Shown: piece after piece, positions 1 through 7,789 of the stretch
Layout of the letters: each line of letters starts with the position of its first letter
How positions within the stretch are numbered: position 1 is the stretch's first letter
DNA from: Streptomyces sp. Ru72
GTDB lineage: Bacteria; Actinomycetota; Actinomycetes; Streptomycetales; Streptomycetaceae
Direction: 5' to 3'
DNA: 64,000 bases
Assembly (NCBI RefSeq): GCF_002920635.1
Contig: NZ_PQSR01000029.1
Coordinates: 1-64,000 of the forward strand
Notes under the pieces: model-generated
The model's input: the letters and a program-made list of their open reading frames with translations, nothing else
Told to the model about the DNA's origin: nothing
Database searches by the model: none
Made by a program: the position numbers and the translations under genes

Positions 1-568
1 TGCACATGGAACAACGGCAGCCCGTGCACGAGCACGTCGTCGCCGGTCCACTGCCAGGCGTCCGCGAGCGCGTCCAGGGTGGTGGCGACGGCACGGCGGG
101 GGATGACGGCGCCCTTGGGCGGGCCCGTGGTGCCGGAGGTGTAGACGACGAGGGCGGGGTCCTCGTCGCCGCTTTCGTCCTCCGGGAGAGCCCCGGAGCC
201 GTGCACATCGACGTCGACGCGCTCCCGTCCGCCGACCGGGCCGGGCAGTTCCACGCCCGGCCCGGCGAGCACCAGCGACGGCTCGCTGTCCGCCAGGATG
301 TGCCCGAGCTCCCGCTCCCCGGACTTCGGGTTGAGCGGGACGAAGGGCACACCGGCGCTCAGCGCGGCGACCGCTGCGACGGCGGTCTCAAGGGACGGGG
401 GTGGCCCACACGGCGACCCTCCCCTCCCGGCCGACCCGACTGCCGATCCGCCCGGCGAGCGCCCCGCGCCGAGGCCAGCTCCGCATAGGTCAGGCCCCGC
501 TCCCCGAATCGCAGGGCGGGCCGCCGCCCGGCCGAGGGATCGGACAGCGCCGGAAAGAGGGAGGACAC
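1..568 (-). pseudogene. matB: Malonyl-CoA synthetase MatB, N-terminal part, two frameshifts
   Basis: AMP-forming acyl-CoA synthetase that makes malonyl-CoA from malonate, ATP and CoA. Only the N-terminal part is present and the window edge cuts it. The GTG start (566-568) follows AAGGAG by 7 nt and gives VSSLFPALSD; further on the ATP-binding motif YTSGTTGPPKGAVIP is intact. I recognise the sequence as S. coelicolor MatB-like. The frame is broken twice: one extra base in the run at 462-465 and one at about 392-402. Removing both restores a continuous MatB reading. Both lesions are in G/C runs, so sequencing error is as likely as true decay, and the gene may be functional in the organism. Confidence 0.82.
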
Positions 569-655
569 GCGGACACTCCTTGCGTCGAGGCGGACATGCC
601 GAGGCGGACATGCGGACGGGACCCACGGACCCATCGTGCCGCACGGCCCCGTCCG

Positions 656-1714
656 CTATGCGGCCTCCACCACCTCCGCCACCACACAGCTCACGTTGTC
701 CGGACCGCCGGCCGCGTTCGCCGCGCCCACCAGCGCCCGCACCGCCTCGTCCGGGGCGGAGGCGCACGAGAGCGCGGTGCGGATCTCCTCCTCCGGCACG
801 ACCCCGGACAGGCCGTCCGAGCACAGCAGGTACCGGTCGCCCGGCAGCGCGTCGTGCAGCCGCAGATCGGGCACGGCACCGGCGTCGTCGCCGCCCGTCA
901 ACGCCTTGAGGAGCAAGGCGCGTTGAGGATGGGCCGCAGCCTCCTCCGGTGTCAGCCGGCCCTCGTCGATCATCGACTGGACGACCGTGTGGTCGTGCGT
1001 GACGCGGAACAGTTCACCGTCGCGCAGCAGATACGCCCGGGAGTCACCGATGTGGACCAGGGCGAGCTGCGAGCCGGTCCACACCGCCGCGGTGAGGGTG
1101 GTGCCCACCTCGGCGTCGGCCCCGGCCGCGTCCCGCACCGCTCGGGTGGCGCCCTGCACCGCGTCCTCCAGCAGGTTGAGCACACCGCCCGCGGGCAGCG
1201 GCTCCCGGTCCAGGTGCCGCAGCGCCTCGATCGCGGCCGTGCTCGCGGGCGCGCCCCCGGAGCCGAACCCGTCGGCCACCGCGAGCACCCGGGCGCCCGC
1301 GTACGCCGTGTCCTGGTTGGCCGTGCGGACCCGACCGGGGTCCGAGAGGGCCGAGTAGCGCAGTTCCAGCATGGTGGTGTCCTTCCTCGACGGATGTGAG
1401 AGGTGGTCCACGAGGAACGCCGCCAGCTCCCGGCGCGCCGCAGTCTCCGCCTCGACCCGTGCCCAGTAGGCGCGGATCTCCCGGGCGGCGCCCGCGGCGT
1501 CCAGCGCGCACACCTGCCGGATGCCTGCCAGCGGCATACCGAGCCGCCGCAGCCACGCCACCAGCCGCGCCTGCTCCAGCTGGCCGGCGGCGTAGTAGCG
1601 GTAGCCGGTCTCCGGGTCCACCCGGGCCGGGCGCAGCAGATCCAGCTCGTCGTAGAGCCTGAGCGCCTTCGGCGACAGCCGGCACGCCTTCGCGAACGCC
1701 CCGATCGTCAGCAT
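656..1714 (-). CDS. MerR-type HTH fused to PP2C protein phosphatase
   Basis: 352-residue fusion. Residues 1-70 are a MerR-type winged helix (LTIGAFAKACRLSPKALRLYD, ending GIRQV), followed by a helical linker. From about residue 115 there is a complete PP2C Ser/Thr phosphatase domain with the metal-binding motifs TANQD, VADGFGSG, GDSRAYLLRDG, LLCSDGLSGVV and GGPDNVSCVV. It probably dephosphorylates Ser/Thr-kinase targets or links phosphatase activity to DNA binding; neither is shown. The ATG at 1712-1714 is chosen; GTG two codons upstream is possible. Inside the gene, GGAAGGA stands 7 nt before an in-frame ATG (1370-1372), so the phosphatase half may also be made alone. Divergent from the ATP-grasp gene. 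Confidence 0.85.
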   Translation of the reverse strand: MLTIGAFAKACRLSPKALRLYDELDLLRPARVDPETGYRYYAAGQLEQARLVAWLRRLGMPLAGIRQVCALDAAGAAREIRAYWARVEAETAARRELAAFLVDHLSHPSRKDTTMLELRYSALSDPGRVRTANQDTAYAGARVLAVADGFGSGGAPASTAAIEALRHLDREPLPAGGVLNLLEDAVQGATRAVRDAAGADAEVGTTLTAAVWTGSQLALVHIGDSRAYLLRDGELFRVTHDHTVVQSMIDEGRLTPEEAAAHPQRALLLKALTGGDDAGAVPDLRLHDALPGDRYLLCSDGLSGVVPEEEIRTALSCASAPDEAVRALVGAANAAGGPDNVSCVVAEVVEAA

Positions 1715-1882
1715 CTCCACCGCCGCACCTCGTCCTTCCGGCGTTCCTCGTCCGTTCCGCCACCGATGCTGGGGCTTCACCGAGGGTGAAGGTCAACGGC
1801 CCGTTCCGGGTTCCACGCCCTGTTGTTAGCCTGCGCGGAGGAATCGTCGCGGAGCATGCGTCGTACGAACAGGAGATCAGCC

Positions 1883-2752
1883 GTGGCCCGAGTCGCACTC
1901 GTCACCTGCCGTCCCGGGCCGGAGGTCACCGTCGATCGCGATCTGCCCGTGCTCATACGGGAGTTGCGGGCGGCGGGGGCCGAGGCGGACGCCGTCCACT
2001 GGGACGACACGGACGTCGACTGGGCGGGATACGACCTGGCCGTGATCCGGTCCACCTGGGACTACAGCTGGCGGGCGGCCGAGTTCACCGCGTGGGCCGA
2101 GCGGTGCGGGAGGGCCACCCGGCTGGCCAATCCCGCGGACGTCGTGCGCTGGAACACCGACAAGCGGTACCTCGGAGACCTGGCCGCCGCGGGTGTCCCC
2201 ACCGTCCCCACGCGGTACATCGCCCCCGGCGACCGGGCCGACCTGCCCGGCGACCACGAGTACGTCGTCAAGCCCACCTCGGGCGCCGGCGCCCGGTTCG
2301 CCGCCCGCTACGCGCCCGGCGAGCACGACACCGCCGTACGACAGCTCGCCCGCCTGCACGCCGAGGGGTTCACGGCGATGGTGCAGCCCTATGTGAAGGA
2401 CATCGACGTGAGCGGGGAGCGCGCGGTGCAGTTCTTCGGCGGGCGGCTGCTGCACGCCAGCCGGAAGGGTGCCGTCCTCGCGCCCGGCACCCCGTACGAC
2501 GAGAAGAAGGTGGCCCATCCCGGCCTGGAGCCCTGGACCCCGACCCCGGCCGAGCTCGCCACCGCCGAGCGCGCCCTGGCCGCCGTACCGGGCCACGCGG
2601 GCCTCCTCTACGCCCGCGTCGACCTCGTGGACGGGGCGGACGGGCAGCCGTGCGTGATGGAGCTGGAGCTCGTGGAGCCGAACCTGTTCCTCGACCTCCA
2701 CACCGGGTCGGTGCCCGTGGTTGTGGACGAGATCCTCAGAGCTGCCCGCTGA
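1883..2752 (+). CDS. ATP-grasp domain protein (RimK-like ligase fold)
   Basis: 289 residues. An N-terminal Rossmann-like part (VALVTCRPGPEV; AVIRSTWDYSW) is followed by an ATP-grasp domain with the ATP-binding segment YVVKPTSGAGARFAARY and the metal-binding end ELELVEPNLFLDL. Such proteins usually join a carboxylate to an amine or thiol through an acyl-phosphate; the substrate cannot be told from sequence. The GTG start has AGGAG 7 nt upstream; an in-frame ATG 60 bases earlier has no ribosome-binding site. The 3' end overlaps the convergent gene at 2736 by 17 bp. Confidence 0.85.
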   Translation: MARVALVTCRPGPEVTVDRDLPVLIRELRAAGAEADAVHWDDTDVDWAGYDLAVIRSTWDYSWRAAEFTAWAERCGRATRLANPADVVRWNTDKRYLGDLAAAGVPTVPTRYIAPGDRADLPGDHEYVVKPTSGAGARFAARYAPGEHDTAVRQLARLHAEGFTAMVQPYVKDIDVSGERAVQFFGGRLLHASRKGAVLAPGTPYDEKKVAHPGLEPWTPTPAELATAERALAAVPGHAGLLYARVDLVDGADGQPCVMELELVEPNLFLDLHTGSVPVVVDEILRAAR

Positions 2753-3314
2753 CGCCGATCCGCTGCAACAGCCCCCAGGTGAACTCCGCGGCGACCTGGT
2801 GGCATGCGCCCCGCGCGTCCGGGGCCGTGAAGGCCAGACCCCAGCGCGTGGGGGCCGTGCCCTCCAGTGGGCGGGCCGGGGCGAAGGCGCGGGCCGCCTC
2901 GTCGACCGTGCAGGACCAGGGGGTCAGGTCCTCCAGGGTCTTCAGCTCGGGGGACGGCGCCCCCGGGGCCCGTACCAGCCACTCGTTCCAGACCGCCCCG
3001 TTCGGCGCGACCAGCACCTCGAAGCGCAGGCCGGGCCAGAGCGGGACCGGCCACAGCAGGGCGTCGCAGTCCAGGTCGCCGATGCGGCGCGCAGCGGTGG
3101 ACTCCGGTTCGCCCAGGACCGAGCGGTACCGCGAGAGGGCCGAGCGGGAGCGCGGTGAGCGGACCATCGCCTGCCAGCGCTTGTTGGCCTCCCGCATGTC
3201 CGCGATCGTGGCGCCCAGTGCGTGGCGGGCGTCCTCCACCAGGTCCGGATTGTGGTCGGCCATGCGGCGCAGCAGGACCAGCTGGAAGTCGCGGGGCGTG
3301 AAGGCGGACGGCAT
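2736..3314 (-). CDS. Conserved hypothetical protein
   Basis: 192 residues, soluble, no signal peptide or membrane segment. I do not recognise a named domain. It begins MPSAFTPRDFQLVLLRRM, has a basic middle region (VRSPRSRSALSRYRSVLG) and a Trp-rich C-terminal half (LLWPVPLWPGLRFEVLVAPN; WNEWLV; FTWGLLQRIGV). The ATG at 3312-3314 is preferred because GCGAGG lies about 9 nt upstream; the ATG three codons earlier is the alternative. It is convergent with the ATP-grasp gene and overlaps its end. Its coding character is supported by strong GC bias at third positions and clean codon use. Confidence 0.7.
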   Translation of the reverse strand: MPSAFTPRDFQLVLLRRMADHNPDLVEDARHALGATIADMREANKRWQAMVRSPRSRSALSRYRSVLGEPESTAARRIGDLDCDALLWPVPLWPGLRFEVLVAPNGAVWNEWLVRAPGAPSPELKTLEDLTPWSCTVDEAARAFAPARPLEGTAPTRWGLAFTAPDARGACHQVAAEFTWGLLQRIGVSGQL

Positions 3315-3364
3315 GCCGTCCATCCTCGCCGAACACCTGCCGAATCCCGCACCCCGCACGACCA

Positions 3365-3431
3365 TTGCCGCCCCAGCGCACTATGACTAGCCTGTGTTCG
3401 TCATGCCGATCGTCAGTTGAAATTTCGAACA
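3365..3431 (+). promoter_or_regulatory. iclR promoter with putative IclR operator
   Basis: TTGCCG (3365-3370), 17 bp, TAGCCT (3388-3393) resembles a sigma-70-type promoter. About 25 bp after the -10 box lies GAAATTTCGAACA (3419-3431), partly palindromic around AAATTT. The identical 13-mer occurs at 23380 and a one-mismatch copy at 20769, each in front of sugar genes. Its position between promoter and start codon suits autorepression by the IclR protein. Inference only. Confidence 0.55.
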
Positions 3432-3448
3432 TGGAGAGGGGGCCGGTC

Positions 3449-4222
3449 GTGGGACGCCTCGTACCCGCCGTCACCCGGGCTCTCGACATCCTGGAGCTCT
3501 TCCTCGACGGGGACGGCACGCTGTCCGCCCCCGACATCGTGCGCAAGCTCCAGCTGCCGCGCACCACCGTGCACGAGCTCGTCACCACGCTCGCCGCGCG
3601 CTCGTACATCGTGCCGGTGCAGGGACAGCCGGGACGGTACCGCCTCGGCGTCCGCCCGTACCAGCTCGGCAGCCGCTACGCCGAGCAGCTCGACCTCGCC
3701 GCCGAGGGACTGCAGGTCGCCAGGTCCGTGGCCGAGACCTGCGACGAGACCGTCCACGTGGCCATCCTCGAGGGCACCGACGTCATCTACATCGCCAAGG
3801 TCGACTCCACGCAGGCCGTGCGCATGGTGTCGGCCGCCGGGCGCCGGCTCCCCGCCCACTGCACCTCCGTCGGCAAGATGCTCCTCGCGTCCCTGCCCGA
3901 GCCGGAACTCGCCGCCCGTGTCCCGGACGACGCCGAGCTGGTCGCGATGACTCCCAACAGCATCACCGACCCGGCGGCCCTGCGCGAGACCCTGGCCGGG
4001 ATCCGCGCCCGCGGCATCGCCGTGGAGAGCCGCGAGTCCAATCCCGACGTCAGCTGCGTCGCCGCCCCCGTGCGCGACCGCACCGGGCAGGTCGTCGCCG
4101 CGCTGTCCATCTCGGTGCCCATGATCCGGTGGAGCGACGAGCGCCTCGCCGAGCTGGAGCAGCTCGCCGCCAAGGGCGCCGCGGAACTCTCCGAGCGCCT
4201 CGGCCACCGGAGCCCCGCATGA
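3449..4222 (+). CDS. IclR-family transcriptional regulator
   Basis: 257 residues. An N-terminal winged HTH (residues about 5-60: VTRALDILELFLDGDGTLS, PDIVRKLQLPRTTVHELVTT) is followed by an IclR effector domain (residues about 75-250; VAETCDETVHVAILEGTDV, VGKMLLASLPE, ISVPMIRW). IclR proteins bind small organic or sugar acids and usually repress catabolic genes. GTG at 3449 is chosen because GGAGAGGGGG precedes it; an upstream in-frame ATG (3431) has no ribosome-binding site. The stop overlaps the lactonase start by 4 bp (ATGA), so the two are translationally coupled and the effector is probably a sugar acid or lactone. See the operator at 3419. Confidence 0.93.
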   Translation: MGRLVPAVTRALDILELFLDGDGTLSAPDIVRKLQLPRTTVHELVTTLAARSYIVPVQGQPGRYRLGVRPYQLGSRYAEQLDLAAEGLQVARSVAETCDETVHVAILEGTDVIYIAKVDSTQAVRMVSAAGRRLPAHCTSVGKMLLASLPEPELAARVPDDAELVAMTPNSITDPAALRETLAGIRARGIAVESRESNPDVSCVAAPVRDRTGQVVAALSISVPMIRWSDERLAELEQLAAKGAAELSERLGHRSPA

Positions 4223-5064
4223 CGACGACGTACGAGCTCGCCGTACGCGAGGAGGCGACCCTCGGTGAGGGCCCGACGTGGGACGCCGGCGGCGGACGGC
4301 TCATCTGGGTCGACATCCTGGGATCGCGGGTGCACACGTACGACCCCGCCTCCGGGCGTCGCACGGTCATGACCACCGAGCAGCACGTGGGCGCCGCCAA
4401 GCCGCGCTCCGGCGGCGGCCTGGTGCTCAACCTCCGTGACGGCGTGGGCCTGCGGGACCCCGACGGCACCTTCCGCTGGCTGCACCACGAGCCGGTCCCC
4501 GGCCGCCGCGGCAACGACGCGGCCGTCGGCCCCGATGGCTCCCTGTGGGCGGGCACCATGCGCTACGACGAGGTGCCGGGCGGCGGCACCCTGTCCCGGG
4601 TCACCGGCGACGGAACCGTCCGCACCGTCCTCGACGACGTCGCGGTGAGCAACGGCACCGGCTGGAGCCCCGACGGCCGGCTGATGTACTACATCGACTC
4701 GCCGACCCGCCGCATCGACGTCTTCGACATCGGTGACGACGGGCTCCCGGTGGACAGGCGCGCTCTCGCCCACGTCGAGCGCGGCTTCCCGGACGGGCTG
4801 ACCGTCGACGCCGACGGCTGTGTGTGGGTCGCCCTGTGGGACGGCGGCGCGATCCACCGCTACACCCCGTCCGGGGACCTGGACCGCGTCCTGGAACTGC
4901 CCGTCGAGCGCCCCACCGCGTGCGCGTTCGGCGGCGCGGACCTGGCCGACCTGTACGTCACCACCGCCCGTACCGGCTTGGAGGCCCCGCACCCGCTCTC
5001 CGGCTCGCTCCTCGTCGTCCCCGGCGCCGGAAAGGGCCTGGCGCAGCCCGCGTTCGCCGGCTGA
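4219..5064 (+). CDS. SMP-30/gluconolactonase-like lactonase
   Basis: 281-residue six-bladed propeller of the SMP-30/gluconolactonase/LRE family, which hydrolyses sugar lactones to aldonic acids. Typical signatures are EGPTWDAGGGRLIWVDILG near the N-terminus (metal-binding Glu), GRRGNDAAVGPDGSLWAGTM in the middle, the SNGTGWSPDGRLMYYIDSPT blade (Asn and Asp metal ligands) and PDGLTVDADGCVWVALWDGG. It has no signal peptide, so it should be cytoplasmic. It overlaps iclR by 4 bp and forms a two-gene operon with it. It would supply the lactonase step between the dehydrogenase (18587) and the sugar-acid dehydratase (19588). Substrate unknown. Confidence 0.9.
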   Translation: MTTTYELAVREEATLGEGPTWDAGGGRLIWVDILGSRVHTYDPASGRRTVMTTEQHVGAAKPRSGGGLVLNLRDGVGLRDPDGTFRWLHHEPVPGRRGNDAAVGPDGSLWAGTMRYDEVPGGGTLSRVTGDGTVRTVLDDVAVSNGTGWSPDGRLMYYIDSPTRRIDVFDIGDDGLPVDRRALAHVERGFPDGLTVDADGCVWVALWDGGAIHRYTPSGDLDRVLELPVERPTACAFGGADLADLYVTTARTGLEAPHPLSGSLLVVPGAGKGLAQPAFAG

Positions 5065-5096
5065 CCCCTCGTCCGCTCAGGGCCTCCGCTCGGTCG

Positions 5097-7055
5097 TCAC
5101 CGGGTGGGGGCCCTGAACCGCGTCGGCCCCGGGGAGTCCACCGGCGCCACCGGGACACCGCCGGCCGACCGTCCCAGCAGCGTCAGTTCGACGGCGCCCG
5201 GCCCCGACGGGGTGGTCCCGTCGGCGAGGACCGCCAGCGCGAGCGTGTTCGGGCCCCGGGTGTCGAGTACGCCGTTGGGCAGGACGAAGGTGTGCTGCGG
5301 GCCCACGTCGTTGATGTACTGGCCCATGTTCCAGCCGTTGAGGAAGATCTGCGCCCGGTAGGCACGCGCCGGATCGTCCGTCAGGGTGAGCCTGATGGAC
5401 GCGTCCGTGCCGGGCTCGACGGCCGGCCGGAACCGCGTCCGGTACCAGACCACACCCTGCCCCCGCCCGGCACGCGGAAGCGGGACCGTCTCCCAGTCCC
5501 CGTCCGGGAACCCGGGCAGATGCCAGCCGTGCCGCTCCCGTACAGTCCGTCGTTGTTCAGCGGGCCGCGCACCGGGTCCGGGGCCGCCGGGCCCTGGATC
5601 CGCCAGCGCATGGCGGGTGACGCGCCGTCGAAGGCGACGCGGACCAGGCCCCGGCCCGCCTTGTGGCTGTCGTTCGCGCCGCCGTCCTCGTCGTGCTGCA
5701 TGCGCCGGACCAGCACGGACAGCACGTGCGGTCCGTCATCCGGCGCGAGGGGGAACGCCGCCGTGGCGGACCACGTCTCCTTGCGTACCGTCCTGGCGTC
5801 CGGGACCGGCATCCGGTGCGTGCCCAGCGGCTTCCCGTCCAGCCACGCCATCAGCAGCCCCTGGGTGCCGGTCACGTACGCCAGCGAGACGGCCTTGGCG
5901 CCCGCCGCGTCCTCGAAGCGGCCCCGGTACCAGACGTCCCCGTAGTGGAAGCCGTAGTCGTCGGCGAACAGGACGGGCTGCCCGACGGGCACGGGCGTCG
6001 TGGCGTACGACGTCGTCAGGTCGGCCGTCCGCCACGCCGAGTCGTCGAAGTCGACGGCGGCCTCGGGGTTCTCCGCCCTCCGGCGCCACCCGGTCAGCGC
6101 GGGCAGCCGGACCGGTGCCGCGCCCGGCAGCCGCCGGGTGGCGCGCAGACTGCCGGACGGGGTGCCGCGCGCGGGCACGGGAGCCCCGTTCCAGGCGACC
6201 TCGGTCACCCCGGGCGGTGCCCACACCTCCAGATCGGCGTCGTCGACCGTGTCACCGGTGAGCTGGGCGGTGGTGCCGTGACGCTCGGCGGTACGCAGCA
6301 GAGCAGGCCCGTACACCAGGAACGGCCCCGACGGTGTGGGGTGGGGCCATAGCCGTACGGACGTCTCGTCGTCCGCGAGGAGGAGCAGCAGCGGACGCGC
6401 CACGCCTCCGCCCTCCACCAGCACCCGGGCGAGCCCGCCGAGCCGCACGTCCAGGCGCAGGGCGCCCTGCGCGTACGCGTGCGCCGCGTCCCCCTCCAGC
6501 ACGGTGACCCTCGGCTCGCGTGCGCACTCCAGGACGGTCGTCGTCGCCTCGCCCGAACGGCCCGTGAACACGGCGAGGTCCTGCCCCCCGACGGCCAGCC
6601 GCAGCATGGGCTGGGCGGAGGAGTACCGCAGCGTCCGCCGCCCGAGCGAGATCCCGGCGGCCAGCAGCCGGGCGTCGAGGCCGGGTACCGGCACGCGGAC
6701 GGTGGACGCCCGTGAAGTCATGGTGGCCGGGGGCGAAGGAGTGGAAGTTCCACGCCACGTAGACGCTGACGGTGTCGTACCCGTCGGAGCGCATCTTCTG
6801 CAGCACGTCCCGCCACAGCGACGGGCTGGGCAGCCGGAACGGGTGCATCTCGCCCGACCACAGCACGACGCGCCGGCCGTCGACGAGCATCGAGTACCGG
6901 TCGAAGCCGACGGTGTGCGCCCGTCCGTCCGCCCGCGGTGGTTCCGGGGCCGGACCGGTCGGGGCGCTCATGGCGGCGCACATCTCACCGCTGCCGCCGA
7001 GCGCCAGACCGAGCGCGGCAGTGCCGGTGATCATATGGAATGTACGTCGGCTCAT
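5097..7055 (-). pseudogene. GH35 beta-galactosidase pseudogene, catalytic core deleted
   Basis: Remnant of a secreted glycoside hydrolase family 35 protein. The N-terminus (7055 down to about 6720) has a Tat-type signal (SRRTFH, then a hydrophobic stretch) and the start of the GH35 barrel (WSGEMHPFRLPSPSLW; YVAWNFHSFAPGHHDFTG). At about 6700-6720 the sequence jumps, out of frame, to the C-terminal beta-sandwich domains (VPGLDARLLAAGISLGRRTL). The expected middle of roughly 350 residues, including both catalytic glutamates, is absent. A second frameshift at about 5540 (one G missing in a G run) separates the last part (ERHGWHLPG to the stop at 5097). It cannot give an active enzyme. Confidence 0.85.
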
Positions 7056-7100
7056 CACCACATCGGGATTGTCACCCGTGGCAGGCATCAGAATGGCCGC

Positions 7101-7559
7101 ATGAGGATCTCGGCACGGGCGGATTACGCGGTACGGGCGGCGCTGGAGCTGGCCGTGCGCGAGGGCGCCGCCCCGGTGAAGGCGGAGACGGTCGCTGCCG
7201 CGCAGGGCATCCCGCACAAGTTCCTGGAGGGCATCCTGGGCGATCTGCGCCGCGCGGGCCTGGTCACCAGCCGACGCGGCGGAGCCGGCGGCTACGCCCT
7301 GGCCCGGGAGCCGTCCGCGATCACCGTGGCGGACGTCATCCGCGCGGTGGACGGGCCGATCGTGTCGGTACGGGGGGAGCGGCCCACGGGCCTCACCTAC
7401 ACAGGCTCGGCGCAGCCGCTCCTGCCCCTGTGGATCGCCCTGCGGGCGAACGTGCGCAAGATCCTCGAGGGCGTCACGCTCGCCGACATCGCGACGGACA
7501 CCCTCCCGGAACCGGTCCGCCGCCTCGCCGCGGAACCGGCGTCGTGGGAGAACCCGTGA
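7101..7559 (+). CDS. Rrf2-family transcriptional regulator without cysteines
   Basis: 152 residues. The N-terminal Rrf2-type winged helix (RISARADYAVRAALELAVRE; IPHKFLEGILGDLRRAGLV; SRRGGAGGYALAREPSAIT) is well conserved. The protein has no cysteine, so it cannot hold the Fe-S cluster of IscR or NsrR and must sense something else or act without a ligand. ATG at 7101 lacks a good Shine-Dalgarno sequence. It is divergent from the broken GH35 gene 45 bp away; no obvious target gene lies next to it. Confidence 0.88.
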   Translation: MRISARADYAVRAALELAVREGAAPVKAETVAAAQGIPHKFLEGILGDLRRAGLVTSRRGGAGGYALAREPSAITVADVIRAVDGPIVSVRGERPTGLTYTGSAQPLLPLWIALRANVRKILEGVTLADIATDTLPEPVRRLAAEPASWENP

Positions 7560-7789
7560 CAACCGGCCGGTCCCGGGCGCGGCCGAGGTACTCGGAGCCC
7601 GGGGCAGCCGCACGCCGCCGTAGGAAGGACGACCTCGACCACTCGTGATTCCCGGTCATGTGTTCTGGCGTGACCGGGTCAAGCCGAGCCAGGATGATCG
7701 TGAGGTTGCCGCAAACACAATGGGGGGAATGTGATCAATGTGGCACAACGGCGACGTGAGCGCCGCCGCACCGACGGGCATCCCTCGTG

